From Desulfofustis glycolicus DSM 9705 (GTDB lineage Bacteria > Desulfobacterota > Desulfobulbia > Desulfobulbales > Desulfocapsaceae), in NCBI RefSeq assembly GCF_900130015.1, contig NZ_FQXS01000002.1, positions 62,001 to 126,000 on the forward strand: DNA of 64,000 nucleotides, in the 5' to 3' direction. Positions 1-9,279 of the stretch are shown here, piece after piece. Each line of letters starts with the position of its first letter. The first letter of the stretch is position 1. The notes beneath the pieces are model-generated. The model worked only from the letters and a program-made list of their open reading frames with translations. It had not been told where the DNA came from and made no database searches. Made by a program: the position numbers and the translations under genes.

Positions 1-873
1 GAAGCTGAACAGCAGCACCAGGGTCACCAGCAGGGCTCCGATGGTGATCGGCGTCAGCACGTGCAGGAATTTCTCCTTGAACCAGGCCTCGCCTTTGGCC
101 CTGATCAACCAGGTTCGGGAAAAATAGCCGGCGACCAGGGGCAGCGCGACGTAGATACCGACCGACAGCAACAGTGCCTGCCAGGGAATCGGCAGCCGGC
201 CGACCCCGAGGAGAAAACCGCCGAGCACACCGTAGAGCACGAGCATCACCAGAGAGTTGATGGCCACCATGACCAGGGTCAGGCCGTCGTTGCCGCGTGA
301 CAGATATCCCCAAACCAGCACCATCGCCGTGCAGGGCGCGATACCGAGCAGGATGCATCCGGCGAAGTAACTGCGCCAGAGCGGCACCTCCAGCATTTTT
401 ACGCCGTCCTGCAGGACCACGGTGCCGGCGCCGTGCTCGGCGCCCACCGGCAAATTCAGGCCGAATGGCATCTTCACCAGATCGACCGCCTCGGCGCCGA
501 TCAGCCCCCTGAAGACGACGCCGAGAAAGAACAGGGAAATGGCATACATGGTAAACGGCTTGACCGCCCAGTTGATGAACAGCGTCAGCAAAACCGGGGT
601 CCCGCTCTTGCCGGCCCTGATGACCGCGGCAAAATCGATCTTGACCATGATCGGGTACATCATGAAGAACAAGCAGACGGCAATCGGGATCGACACCACC
701 GGGGCGCCGTTCACGGTCAGAGCCATGTTGTCGAGTGACCGGGCCAGATTCGGCGCCCACGTGCCGAGCAGAATGCCGCCGACGATGCACAACCCGACCC
801 AGACGGTCAGATAGCGCTCGAAGATGCTCGACATGCGCCGCTGATTCATTGAATCGTGTTCGTTACCAGCCAT
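1..873 (-). CDS. acr3: ACR3-family arsenite efflux permease (3' end cut by window edge)
   Basis: Inner-membrane carrier that exports arsenite, the product of ArsC. The 291 visible residues contain repeated hydrophobic segments and the ACR3 signature around [18 protein letters not shown], including the conserved cysteine needed in this family. ACR3 proteins usually have about 345-370 residues, so the last one or two membrane segments lie beyond position 1. The start is chosen because an AGGAGG ribosome site sits just upstream of the ATG. It is the last visible gene of arsR-arsC-acr3, 70 bases after arsC. Family assignment is secure; it is not the unrelated ArsB type. Confidence 0.93.
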   Translation of the reverse strand, partial: MAGNEHDSMNQRRMSSIFERYLTVWVGLCIVGGILLGTWAPNLARSLDNMALTVNGAPVVSIPIAVCLFFMMYPIMVKIDFAAVIRAGKSGTPVLLTLFINWAVKPFTMYAISLFFLGVVFRGLIGAEAVDLVKMPFGLNLPVGAEHGAGTVVLQDGVKMLEVPLWRSYFAGCILLGIAPCTAMVLVWGYLSRGNDGLTLVMVAINSLVMLVLYGVLGGFLLGVGRLPIPWQALLLSVGIYVALPLVAGYFSRTWLIRAKGEAWFKEKFLHVLTPITIGALLVTLVLLFSF

Positions 874-943
874 TTTCTCCTCCTTGTTTCTATCTCACGT
901 TTTTTCAGTTACCCGGCAGGTGTCCGGTGGTGAGATAAGGCCT

Positions 944-1385
<442 letters not shown>

Positions 1386-1389
<4 letters not shown>

Positions 1390-1754
1390 TGACGGGTGCC
1401 CCTCATTTTTTGCTTTCTGCATAGTTCCGCCCGTTCGCAGGTCACGATATCGGCAAGCAGTTGCCGGTCCGCCGCGATTTCCGCCGTAGCCATCACCGTC
1501 TGCTCGAGCCAGCGGCGAATGGGTTGGGGAAACGAGGGGTCGAGTCGATAGTAGACCCAGCGTTCCTCCTTGCGGGAGAGAACGAGGCGTGCTTTCTGGA
1601 GGATGCTCAGATGCCGCGAAACGGTCGGGGTGGCCACGTCGAGCATCTCGACGAGCTGACAGACACAGAGTTCATCGTGCTCCAGCAACGCAGCTACGAC
1701 CCGTAGACGGTTACCGTCGGCAAAGGCCTTCAATGCTTCCAGATAGGTGCGCAC
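1386..1754 (-). CDS. arsR: ArsR-family arsenic-responsive repressor
   Basis: Small winged-helix metalloregulator of 122 residues that represses the ars operon until As(III) binds. The DNA-recognition helix contains ELCVCQLVEML, with the CVC cysteine pair typical of ArsR arsenic sensing, followed by TVSRHLSILQKARLV and the wing ERWVYYRL. It is first in the operon, overlapping the arsC start codon, and its own promoter and a palindromic operator are visible upstream. The C-terminal tail also has cysteines (TCERAELC) of unknown use. Confidence 0.93.
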
Positions 1755-1781
1755 GAGAAACCTCGAAAAGGTGTATTTGTT

Positions 1782-1832
1782 TATTTAGCTAAATATGTAT
1801 TCAAGAGTACGATTCGAAGGTTGAACTGTCAA
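1782..1832 (-). promoter_or_regulatory. arsR promoter and candidate ArsR operator
   Basis: On the minus strand a perfect -35 TTGACA (1827-1832) is separated by 17 bases from TACTCT (1804-1809), a fair -10. The 14-base perfect palindrome TATTTAGCTAAATA (1782-1795) lies about 8 bases after the -10, over the expected transcription start, where a repressor would block RNA polymerase. Assignment of the palindrome to ArsR is inference from position and its location only 28 bases before the arsR start. Confidence 0.6.
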
Positions 1833-1898
1833 GCTTTTCATCAGCGAAGGACATCTTCATCGCCACTGGCAGGTTTCTTTGTGAAACTCGCTCCTCCG

Positions 1899-1988
1899 TG
1901 CTGACCGGTCCTGCCGGAGGCTGCATCGCGAAGGCCCTTCGGGCCGGAGAATCAGGCCGGAAGAGCTGCGGACAGGACGTCCGCTGCC
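1899..1988. repeat. Partial copy of GC-rich structured repeat (R2)
   Basis: About 90 bases beginning CTGACCGGTCCTGCCGGAGG and running to GGACAGGACGTCCGCTGCC match the first half of the blocks at 14714-14868 and 27020-27196. In the fuller copies the arms GCTGCGGAC and GTCCGCAGC form a hairpin; here the second arm is damaged. The rest of 1833-2000 shows no gene. No ORF is conserved among copies, so this is non-coding repetitive DNA. Confidence 0.7.
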
Positions 1989-2001
1989 ATGATAGTGAGC
2001 G

Positions 2002-2025
2002 GGGGACAGGTTAAAACCTGTCCGG
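2002..2025. repeat. R3 hairpin overlapping a stop codon
   Basis: Arms GGACAGG and CCTGTCC around TTAAAA form a compact hairpin. The same unit recurs at 12683-12704 and 40196-40222. The TAA stop of the RelA/SpoT-like gene lies inside it, so the last residues of that protein (PDRF) are encoded by the repeat. No T-run follows, so a role in 3'-end stability is as likely as termination. Confidence 0.7.
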
Positions 2026-3246
2026 CCGTTGGTCGAGATTGATGGTTTTCAGGCAGAAGGCGTCGAGCATGCCTGCGTCGATGTCGTAACCGAACAACGT
2101 GCACTTGGCACTATCGATTGTTTCGGGGAGGTAGCGACCGTACATCTTGATCGGTAACTCGACGATATCGGTCGTCGGTGACGAGGCAAGGGCCAGCAGA
2201 TACTCGATCAGGTAGGCGCCGTTATGGGCGATCGGACCGTTGTAGGCCTGCCGCTGCCGCAGGCGCAATACCCGGAGTTCATGGGTCGAGCGGCCGAATT
2301 CCGACTCCATCAGTTCGTCGTACGTGGTCAGGATAATCTCCATCCGAACCGTATCGGCGCCCCGCGCCAGATAATCGGCAAATCCCCGCTGCGTTTCCTC
2401 CGGATCGAGGCCGCGCTGCCGGGCAATGGACCAGTCGAATTTGTTCAGTTGGGCGGCCAGGGCAGCCGGCTCCGGCAGCGTGATTTCCACCAGCAGATTG
2501 GTGGCGTTGTAGTCACCGCTGTGTCGTTCGGTCTCGATCAGCGCCACACCAGGCTGCTGCTGCAACAGGAGCGGCACCCTATCGATCAGTTCCTGATCGC
2601 CGATGATCTTGAAGCCGATCAGATCGTTGACGGTCATCGCCCGGCGAGGAATCCAGACATTGTGGTTGCGAAAGCGTCGGGCCACCTCGGTTTCGGCGGC
2701 GGTAAAGTCGGTGTACATTTCACGTTCCGAACTGACCAGATCGATCAGGGATACTCCGGACGAGGCGGCCCGGCGGCCGGCAATGACCCGAGCCTCCGCC
2801 TGGATCTCCTTGAACAGAGCGTCCACCAGGCGAAACGATACTTTTTCCGCAACCCGCGACAAACGCTTGATACGGCCGATCGCCAGCAAACGGAGACCGG
2901 GACCGGTTACCAACAACGCATCAATGGGCAATCGGGGGAAAAAGTATTCGGGATTGTCGGTAAAACGCCGGATCAAGAAACCGGTGCGCTCGCTGTTCCG
3001 GGGTAGGTAGTGGATCAGGCGTTGGCGCAGCTCCTGCTTCTGCCAGATGCGCTCAATCTGCAGCGGGCCGCTGAACAATCTGGTCAGCAGACCAGTCACC
3101 CGCTCGACAAGCACGGCAGAGACGGCACTTTCGTAGAGAAAAATCCGGGTGACGATCTTCCCGTCCTGCGGCTCGAACCGATCGTTGAGCCAACGCAATG
3201 TCAGGTCGAAGAGTTCGTCCCGGTGGGTCATTGTCGTCAGATACAT
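2011..3246 (-). CDS. RelA/SpoT-like nucleotidyltransferase-fold protein, function unknown
   Basis: A 411-residue soluble protein without a recognised name. Residues roughly 215-360 resemble a degenerate RelA/SpoT synthetase fold: VNDLIGFKIIGD resembles the Asp-containing strand, GDYNATNLLVEI the GYxSxH region, and MEIILTTYDELMESEFGRSTHE the EIQxRT...AExGxxxH region. Residues corresponding to the classic catalytic motifs are partly changed, so (p)ppGpp synthesis is not claimed. The start is the ATG preceded by GGGGGGAAC; an upstream in-frame ATG lacks such a site. It lies downstream of a lipoprotein and a PBP gene on the same strand, perhaps co-transcribed. The C-terminus is altered by a repeat (R3). 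Confidence 0.6.
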   Translation of the reverse strand: MYLTTMTHRDELFDLTLRWLNDRFEPQDGKIVTRIFLYESAVSAVLVERVTGLLTRLFSGPLQIERIWQKQELRQRLIHYLPRNSERTGFLIRRFTDNPEYFFPRLPIDALLVTGPGLRLLAIGRIKRLSRVAEKVSFRLVDALFKEIQAEARVIAGRRAASSGVSLIDLVSSEREMYTDFTAAETEVARRFRNHNVWIPRRAMTVNDLIGFKIIGDQELIDRVPLLLQQQPGVALIETERHSGDYNATNLLVEITLPEPAALAAQLNKFDWSIARQRGLDPEETQRGFADYLARGADTVRMEIILTTYDELMESEFGRSTHELRVLRLRQRQAYNGPIAHNGAYLIEYLLALASSPTTDIVELPIKMYGRYLPETIDSAKCTLFGYDIDAGMLDAFCLKTINLDQRPDRF

Positions 3247-3375
3247 CGTTCCCCCCGGTTCACTCGGTCCAACACTGTCCCGGCAGATTCCTGCCGACGC
3301 GATCGCCGACGGCAACGAACTGACGGGAAACAGGTGCTTGTTCCCGATTTATGCTGCCGGCGGGGGTGCTGACGC

Positions 3376-5259
3376 CTACAGCTGATCCGGAGTTCGTACC
3401 GGCAGCGGTTCCGACGAAGCCGGCGGAGCCGGCTGCTCCGGCGCCGACAACGGCAGATCGAAAACATCGACACCGACGGGTACGACCTGCTGATCTTCTT
3501 CCCGCAGCAGTTCTTGGCGCTGTTCTTGTTCTTTGATAATCGGCAGCAATTGCGGGTCCAGGGCATTCATCTCCTGCTCGACCCGGTTGATATTGCCTAC
3601 GACTTTGTCGGCGATTTCGACCTCGGGATACTTTACCAGGATATCCTTGAGCACTTGTCGGGATTCGACGAGCAGCCGTTTTTTGCTCTCGATATCCGTT
3701 GTCTTTGAAAAACGGATAAAAAGGTCGGCGGCCTTGCGACGTTCGATCATAGCCGCCTTGAGCGACAATTCCTTGATTTTTTCCGCCGCCCGGGCACCGA
3801 ATTCACTATCGAGCAAGGTGGTGAACACCTCGATCGCACCTTCATAATCCTCGGCCTCGGCGCGCAGCATACCGTCGTTCCAGGTCCGTTGCAGCTCCTG
3901 CATCTGCTCGATTTTATGGGTCTCCCGCGCAACTTCCTCGGCGAGTACCAGTTCGTCCAAGCGGGCCTGCACCTGCTGGCGATGCTCATCACCGACGAGA
4001 TCTTCAGGAATCGTCTGTAGGAGCTCCATCGCATCCTGAAATTTCCTCTCCTCGGCAAGCTCGGCGGAACGCGACAGATAGTTGTTAAACCAAGCGTCAG
4101 CCCGCCGCTGTGCATCTTCCCTGATCGCATCGACATTGGATGAAACTGGCGAGTAGGGATACGTCTGCAGAAATGTGTCGGCCTGCCAGACGATCGAGTA
4201 ACCGTCACGGCGCGGCAGATAACCGAGATAACCGCGCAGCAGCGAGGAATATTCGTTTAATTCCGGACTGCCCGTTTCGCTCCTTTCGAGAATGGATAAT
4301 TGCAGGTTCGCCCACTGCTTGATCGAACCGATCGCGTCATAATCGTCGTCGATTTGGTTATATTGCTTCCGAGCGGCGGGGTAATTGCCATAGGAGGTAT
4401 AGAGATCGGCGAGGACCTTGCGCAGGGAGAGAATGTCGGTTGGTTGCTCGTCGGAGGCCGACATCGCATCGACGATCTGTTGATAGATCCGGGCCGCCTG
4501 TTCCGGTTGATCAAGAAACATCAACGCATTACCATAAAGAATCCTGGTCTTGAGACTGACCCGATCGACTTGATGTTCCGGTATTTTCAGCCAGACCTGC
4601 ACGACCTCGCTATATTCACCGTTGGCGGAATATCTCTCGATCAGAGTCTCCACCTGGTTGAGGTCCGCCCCTTCCTGCCGCTGCTGCCAGCCGGCATCCT
4701 CGTCGTGCGCTTCACCGAGCATCCTGCCGCAGATCCCCTCGAGAAAGTCGATATCCTGTCGCTGAAGGTCCAGTACCTGTTCGGGACCGATCACTTCCGG
4801 GACAATGACATTTCTCTGGAGCAGAGTGTCGCGCAGCTGCTGGTAACCGTTCAAGACCGTTTGCAGGTCACGAAAACAGCGAACCATCGTGTCGCTTTGC
4901 TCCTTGTCGAGCTGTACAACAACCGCCTGATTGTCCAGCTCTTTCCAGCGTTCCAGCTTCCTGCCATACTCGAAAATCCGATCGTTGATGTAACCGACCG
5001 GCAGCAGTGGTGCCTGATCCGCAACGTCGGGCCGGACCGTTTCGACCGGCTCGAGTACCGGCCGGGCAATCGGCTGGGGACCGCTCTTCGCCGGGTCGGC
5101 AGTTCGGCTACCCGGAGTCTCGATACTGCGTTCGGTGATCGCCGGCGGCCGGCGGCTGACGGCGGAATCAGCGTCGTTTCGCGGCAGCGATTTCTGGGCA
5201 CAACCGCTGAACAAGAGGGCAAAAGACAGTACAACAACAAGACAGGATGCCGATTTCAT
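3376..5259 (-). CDS. Large helical-repeat lipoprotein
   Basis: A 627-residue predicted lipoprotein: the signal MKSASCLVVVLSFALLFSGC ends in the lipobox FSGC. The mature part begins with a low-complexity linker, then is mostly helical with TPR-like units (for example EQAARIYQQIVDAM, GNYPAARKQYNQI, EDYEGAIEVFTTLL) and long charged helices near the C-terminus, ending in a proline-rich tail. An upstream ATG would place the signal too far inside, so the start at 5259, preceded by GAGAGGAAA, is preferred. It sits between a class A PBP and the RelA-like gene; a scaffold role in envelope or murein assembly is inference. No enzyme motif is visible. Confidence 0.75.
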   Translation of the reverse strand: MKSASCLVVVLSFALLFSGCAQKSLPRNDADSAVSRRPPAITERSIETPGSRTADPAKSGPQPIARPVLEPVETVRPDVADQAPLLPVGYINDRIFEYGRKLERWKELDNQAVVVQLDKEQSDTMVRCFRDLQTVLNGYQQLRDTLLQRNVIVPEVIGPEQVLDLQRQDIDFLEGICGRMLGEAHDEDAGWQQRQEGADLNQVETLIERYSANGEYSEVVQVWLKIPEHQVDRVSLKTRILYGNALMFLDQPEQAARIYQQIVDAMSASDEQPTDILSLRKVLADLYTSYGNYPAARKQYNQIDDDYDAIGSIKQWANLQLSILERSETGSPELNEYSSLLRGYLGYLPRRDGYSIVWQADTFLQTYPYSPVSSNVDAIREDAQRRADAWFNNYLSRSAELAEERKFQDAMELLQTIPEDLVGDEHRQQVQARLDELVLAEEVARETHKIEQMQELQRTWNDGMLRAEAEDYEGAIEVFTTLLDSEFGARAAEKIKELSLKAAMIERRKAADLFIRFSKTTDIESKKRLLVESRQVLKDILVKYPEVEIADKVVGNINRVEQEMNALDPQLLPIIKEQEQRQELLREEDQQVVPVGVDVFDLPLSAPEQPAPPASSEPLPVRTPDQL

Positions 5260-5320
5260 GGAACAGTTTTCCTCTCTGTGCGTCACCTGATGACGATTCA
5301 ATTCATGGGTCATGAAGATA

Positions 5321-5473
5321 CTGTAAGGGAACTTGAAAAATTCGGAATTTCGTTCAAGATCGAGGCGCGCAAGAAAATTTTACCGCAGGCATATACAAGA
5401 TATTCCATAGATAAAATTTGATTGTGCAACGATGAGATCGGGCGGAATGACATTTTTTCAAGGTTCCCTACAG
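5321..5473 (+). mobile_element. MITE-like element, copy A
   Basis: A 153-base non-coding element with terminal inverted repeats: left end CTGTAAGGGAACTTGAAAAA, right end (reverse complement) CTGTAGGGAACCTTGAAAAA. A TA dinucleotide flanks both sides, compatible with TA target duplication. It lies between the PBP and lipoprotein genes. Copies B (9073-9224, inverted) and C (60525-60675) share its interior, including ATTTCGTTCAAG, GATAAAATTTGA and GCAACGATGA. It has no transposase and would depend on one elsewhere. Confidence 0.75.
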
Positions 5474-5510
5474 TAAGTTTACTAACCTATCGGAGAAAAA
5501 GCAAAAGAGT

Positions 5511-8500
5511 TTAACGACCTGCGGCAAGATCGACGCCACCGGAAAAGGAAGTGGTTTCGGCGGAAACATCCGAGGCGGACTGAACCGGCACGCTGAGCGA
5601 CCAGAAGGGCGCGACGATTCGCTGCACCTGAAATCCCTGCTCGGCTCCGATCGAGCCGAAGGTCATAATCGCCGGTTGATAGCGATCAAGTGGATCCACC
5701 AGTCGCAGCGGCACACTCGGGATTCCGCCCTGCTCGACATCGATCGCAAGGTTTTTCTGGCCGAGATCCGGTCGTTTGATCGTCAGCCCATAAAATGACA
5801 GGTCTACCGGATCGAGATCGGCGGCGTAGCCATGCTGGTCAACGATGTCGGTAACGATGGCGGTCCAGGCCGGCAATGCCCCGAGAGAACCGGTAACACG
5901 AGTGGAACCGCGGCGCATCGGCTTGTTATCATCATAGCCGACATAGACGCCGACGCTCCAGCCGTCTTCCAGAGTCAAACCATTCCCGTTATCGCCGATA
6001 CCCGGCAGATACCCGAGAAACGAGGCGTTGGTGTAACGATTGGCCGTCCCGGTCTTACCGAGCAACGGGACGGACAGTTCCATTCCATCGATAATCTCAT
6101 CACCGGTATCGGTGAGCTTGACCTGCCGATCGGCATACCGACCTGTACCGAATTTGATAGTGTTCTCAAGTATATGACCGAGAGACAACGAAGTTTTCGG
6201 GTCGACCAGGAAACGGCTGCTCCGCTGTGGCCGGAAGAGAACCGCGCCGTCTTCGGACTCGATACGATCGATAATCGCCAGACTCTCATTGATCGTGCCA
6301 TCTTCCTCGGTGAAGAAATGGCTCTCGCCGCTGACCATGGTTTCGTAAACCCTGGTCGTTTCCAGCAGCGTAACCGAATTGGAACCGAGCGGGAAAGAGA
6401 GGACCGGTTCAAGCTCACTCCTGATTCCCATCGCTTCCCCGAGGGACAGCAAGTAGTGCAGACCGACGAGGATTCGGTAATCGTCAACATACTCGAGGAC
6501 TTCCATACTGTAAGGGAGGTGCTCGAGCAGCCGTTGAAATTCCGATTCCAGATGACGCTCGACGACATCGAAGGCCGCCACGGAGATCAGGTTACCCAGC
6601 CTGATATCGCCGATAAAAGCATGGCGTTGGCTGTCGTCCATGTCGGCCAGATAGCGTTGCACCCGCTGCCGACTCAACAGCACCGTTTCCCCACCACCAG
6701 GCGCCGAACGGGCAAAGCTGTAGCTGTCACTGGGGCGGTGGTAAAACAGCTGCGACCGTCCGACCGCCGCCGGAGACCCAAAATCGTCGGACAGTACCGG
6801 CATCGACTGCCGCTCATCGAGATAAGCGGCAAGCTGGTTGCGTAGGTTCGAGAGACTCAGAAACGTGGTGCTGAGCAGGCGCCGACGCAGGCGCAACTCC
6901 TCTTCCCCGCCATCTTCATAGATTCCTTTTTCGAGATCGCGATCGATTTCCGCAAGAAACGAATCGTAGCCAAGACCGTAGTGCAAGGACCTGATTGTTT
7001 CCGTTTCGTTATCGAGCCCTTCGAAGATCAGGTCTGTCTCGATCGTCTGCATGGTCTTTCGGTACGCCGCCTGGCGGATCGTCTCCCGGTTGAGGACGAT
7101 GCCGTAGCGGTCACGGATACGCGCCCGGAATAATCGGTATGGTTCGGCTTCGCCGTCGACAACTCGCGGGGTCAGGCCAAGCCCCTCGGCCACCGCATTG
7201 AATTCGCTGCCGTCGAGTCGGTCGCATAGATGGGCGGTGAGCCAGACCGAGGCCAGGTTTTCGGATTTTACGCCGGCCCAGCTCATGCTGACCTGCTCCT
7301 GTTCAATCGCGTGATCGGGGCGAGGGAAATAGGGACGGTTCTGGTAAACGAAGACCTCCCGTTTATTGCTTAACAAATCGGCGGCGTTCCAGCCGAGCTG
7401 CAGCGCTGCGGTATAGACAAACGGTTTATAGGATGACCCCATGGTCCGCCTGCCGTAAACGGCACGGTTGAAGAACCGGTTCTCCGCACCGCCGGCAACG
7501 GCCAGGATCCGCCCCTGCCTGAGCACCACGGCGGCACCCTGAACCTCCGGAAAACGTGCCAGATCAAGCAGCATCCGCCCGTCTTCGCCGATTTCCCTGA
7601 CTCGCACCCAAACCTTGTCGTACTCTTTGATCTGCGCCAGTAACTCGTCGACATCTTTATCGCCAGCCTCGGTCCAGCGATGTTGTTGCCATTTGACGCG
7701 GGCATCGGCCAACTCAAGAAGCCCCTGGCGATCGATGATGCCCACACCTCGTTTTCTGCCGAAATCGACACTGACACCAAGATCTTCGCCAGCCCCGGCA
7801 ATTGAAAGGACCGTGCCGAACAGGAAGGCTCCCTTCTCGACCACCGTGTCACCCGCGTAATCCAGCTGCTTCAGCTCCGCCTGCACCTCATCATGCTCAT
7901 AGCCGCGCAGGCGAACATCGAGGTAGGACAGATGAGCTCGCAGTGCCTCCAGGCTTGAGCGCTGTACGTCACGGTCGACCGTGGTGACGATCCTGACCCC
8001 GGACGTGGCAATGTTGTCGATACCATGCGCGGCAAGGGCCGTTGTCACCCGGTCCGAGGAGACCGCATCGGTAACCATGGCCATTACGTAGTCGAGGGGA
8101 TAGCCGACCGTACCCTGATTGAACGGAATCGACCCGGCCCGAGCCCGTTTAAAGTCGGCTTCGCTGATCATCTTGAGCTCCCGCATCTTGCCCAGCACGT
8201 AGCGCATCCGCTCCACGGCACGCTGCTCGGCCTGCGCCGCCTCTGCCCTCGACTTCTTGATAAACGGGTTATAGGCATTGGGACGCTTCACGCTGCCGGC
8301 GATAAAGGCCGACTCGACCAGCGTCAGCTCTTCGGGTTTTTTGTCGAAATAGTAACGGGCCGCAACCCCGAGACCGAGGCCGTTGCCACTGACATAAAAC
8401 TGGTTGACATAAAACTCGAGAATCTGTTCCTTGCTGTAATGGTATTCCAGGCGGAGCGCGTAGAGCAGCTCCTTCAATTTCGCCTGGAACGAACGTTCCT

Positions 8501-8906
8501 CCCGCTTGAACAGGTTTTTCGCCGTCTGTTGGGTCAGCGTGCTACCCCCCTGAACGATCCGTCCGGCCTGGATATTTTTGATCGCCGCTCGACTGATGCC
8601 GACGATATCAAACCCGAAATGACTGAAGAAACGATTGTCTTCAGCGGCAACAAGCGCGTTGACAAAGACATCGGGAACCTCCCGATACTCGATGTAGCGC
8701 CGGTGAGCGTCGGCGAAGAACACGCCGAGCGGGGTTACCCCGTCGTTATAGAGAACCGGACTCTCACGGCCGAGAATGGTCCGGATATTGTCCAGCGAGA
8801 TCTCTTCTCCCGGTTCTAAGGCAATCAACCAATACAGGAAACCACCGCCGGCAAGAGCGGCCAACAGCAGCAAAGCCGCCAGCGTGAGGAAGAATTTTTT
8901 GATCAT
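5511..8906 (-). CDS. Class A penicillin-binding protein with large transpeptidase insertion
   Basis: Bifunctional murein synthase of 1131 residues: one N-terminal membrane anchor (MIKKFFLTLAALLLL), then a GT51 glycosyltransferase (AAEDNRFFSHFGFD, QGGSTLTQQTAKNLF) at about 85-260 and a transpeptidase with SYKP near residue 492, SEN near 548 and KTGTAN near 950. It polymerises lipid II and cross-links stem peptides in the periplasm. Usual class A PBPs have 650-870 residues; here the SxN to KTG interval is about 400 residues, roughly 200 more than in E. coli PBP1a. The insert is helical and charged. First gene of a minus-strand cluster with the lipoprotein at 3376-5259. Confidence 0.93.
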   Translation of the reverse strand: MIKKFFLTLAALLLLAALAGGGFLYWLIALEPGEEISLDNIRTILGRESPVLYNDGVTPLGVFFADAHRRYIEYREVPDVFVNALVAAEDNRFFSHFGFDIVGISRAAIKNIQAGRIVQGGSTLTQQTAKNLFKREERSFQAKLKELLYALRLEYHYSKEQILEFYVNQFYVSGNGLGLGVAARYYFDKKPEELTLVESAFIAGSVKRPNAYNPFIKKSRAEAAQAEQRAVERMRYVLGKMRELKMISEADFKRARAGSIPFNQGTVGYPLDYVMAMVTDAVSSDRVTTALAAHGIDNIATSGVRIVTTVDRDVQRSSLEALRAHLSYLDVRLRGYEHDEVQAELKQLDYAGDTVVEKGAFLFGTVLSIAGAGEDLGVSVDFGRKRGVGIIDRQGLLELADARVKWQQHRWTEAGDKDVDELLAQIKEYDKVWVRVREIGEDGRMLLDLARFPEVQGAAVVLRQGRILAVAGGAENRFFNRAVYGRRTMGSSYKPFVYTAALQLGWNAADLLSNKREVFVYQNRPYFPRPDHAIEQEQVSMSWAGVKSENLASVWLTAHLCDRLDGSEFNAVAEGLGLTPRVVDGEAEPYRLFRARIRDRYGIVLNRETIRQAAYRKTMQTIETDLIFEGLDNETETIRSLHYGLGYDSFLAEIDRDLEKGIYEDGGEEELRLRRRLLSTTFLSLSNLRNQLAAYLDERQSMPVLSDDFGSPAAVGRSQLFYHRPSDSYSFARSAPGGGETVLLSRQRVQRYLADMDDSQRHAFIGDIRLGNLISVAAFDVVERHLESEFQRLLEHLPYSMEVLEYVDDYRILVGLHYLLSLGEAMGIRSELEPVLSFPLGSNSVTLLETTRVYETMVSGESHFFTEEDGTINESLAIIDRIESEDGAVLFRPQRSSRFLVDPKTSLSLGHILENTIKFGTGRYADRQVKLTDTGDEIIDGMELSVPLLGKTGTANRYTNASFLGYLPGIGDNGNGLTLEDGWSVGVYVGYDDNKPMRRGSTRVTGSLGALPAWTAIVTDIVDQHGYAADLDPVDLSFYGLTIKRPDLGQKNLAIDVEQGGIPSVPLRLVDPLDRYQPAIMTFGSIGAEQGFQVQRIVAPFWSLSVPVQSASDVSAETTSFSGGVDLAAGR

Positions 8907-9072
8907 TGTCGTGAAGATCGGAGGGGTCTGCAGACGATATCGGACGCGAAACGACCGGATGAAGCGGTTATCGGGAACAATTTTCTTGCGATAAAAGTCA
9001 CTTCAGGGTCTATTATGGCAGTTTTGCGCTCGGCCTACAAATGGGCTGAATGTACCTTGTTGACGGCGATAA

Positions 9073-9224
9073 CTCAAGGGAACCCTGAAAAATTGTCATT
9101 TCGCCCAATTTCATCGTTGCGCAATCAAATTTTATCCTCGGAATATCATGTATATGCCTGCGATAAAATCTTCTTGCGCGCCTTGATCTTGAACGAAATT
9201 CCGATTTTTTCAAACTCCCCTCAG
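9073..9224 (-). mobile_element. MITE-like element, copy B (inverted)
   Basis: Reverse-complement copy of the element at 5321-5473, differing at scattered positions but with both terminal inverted repeats recognisable (CTCAAGGGAACCCTGAAAAA at one end, CTGAGGGGAGTTTGAAAAAA at the other). It occupies most of the 373-base gap between the divergent PBP and mltD genes. Apart from it, the gap shows no gene; it must hold both promoters, which I cannot place with confidence. Confidence 0.75.
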
Positions 9225-9279
9225 GCCGGTTTTACCAAACATCGGTGATTCTGGCCGGAATCAATACACCCACCAGGCG

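Noticed and set aside
895-943. C-terminal extension of ArsC in the original frame
   Set aside because: The sequence after GFADP is a frameshift product; the family-like tail is in the other frame and stops at 944.
4300-5421. 373-codon plus-strand open frame
   Set aside because: It runs antisense to the lipoprotein gene and into MITE copy A; its protein has no signal, domain or sensible composition.
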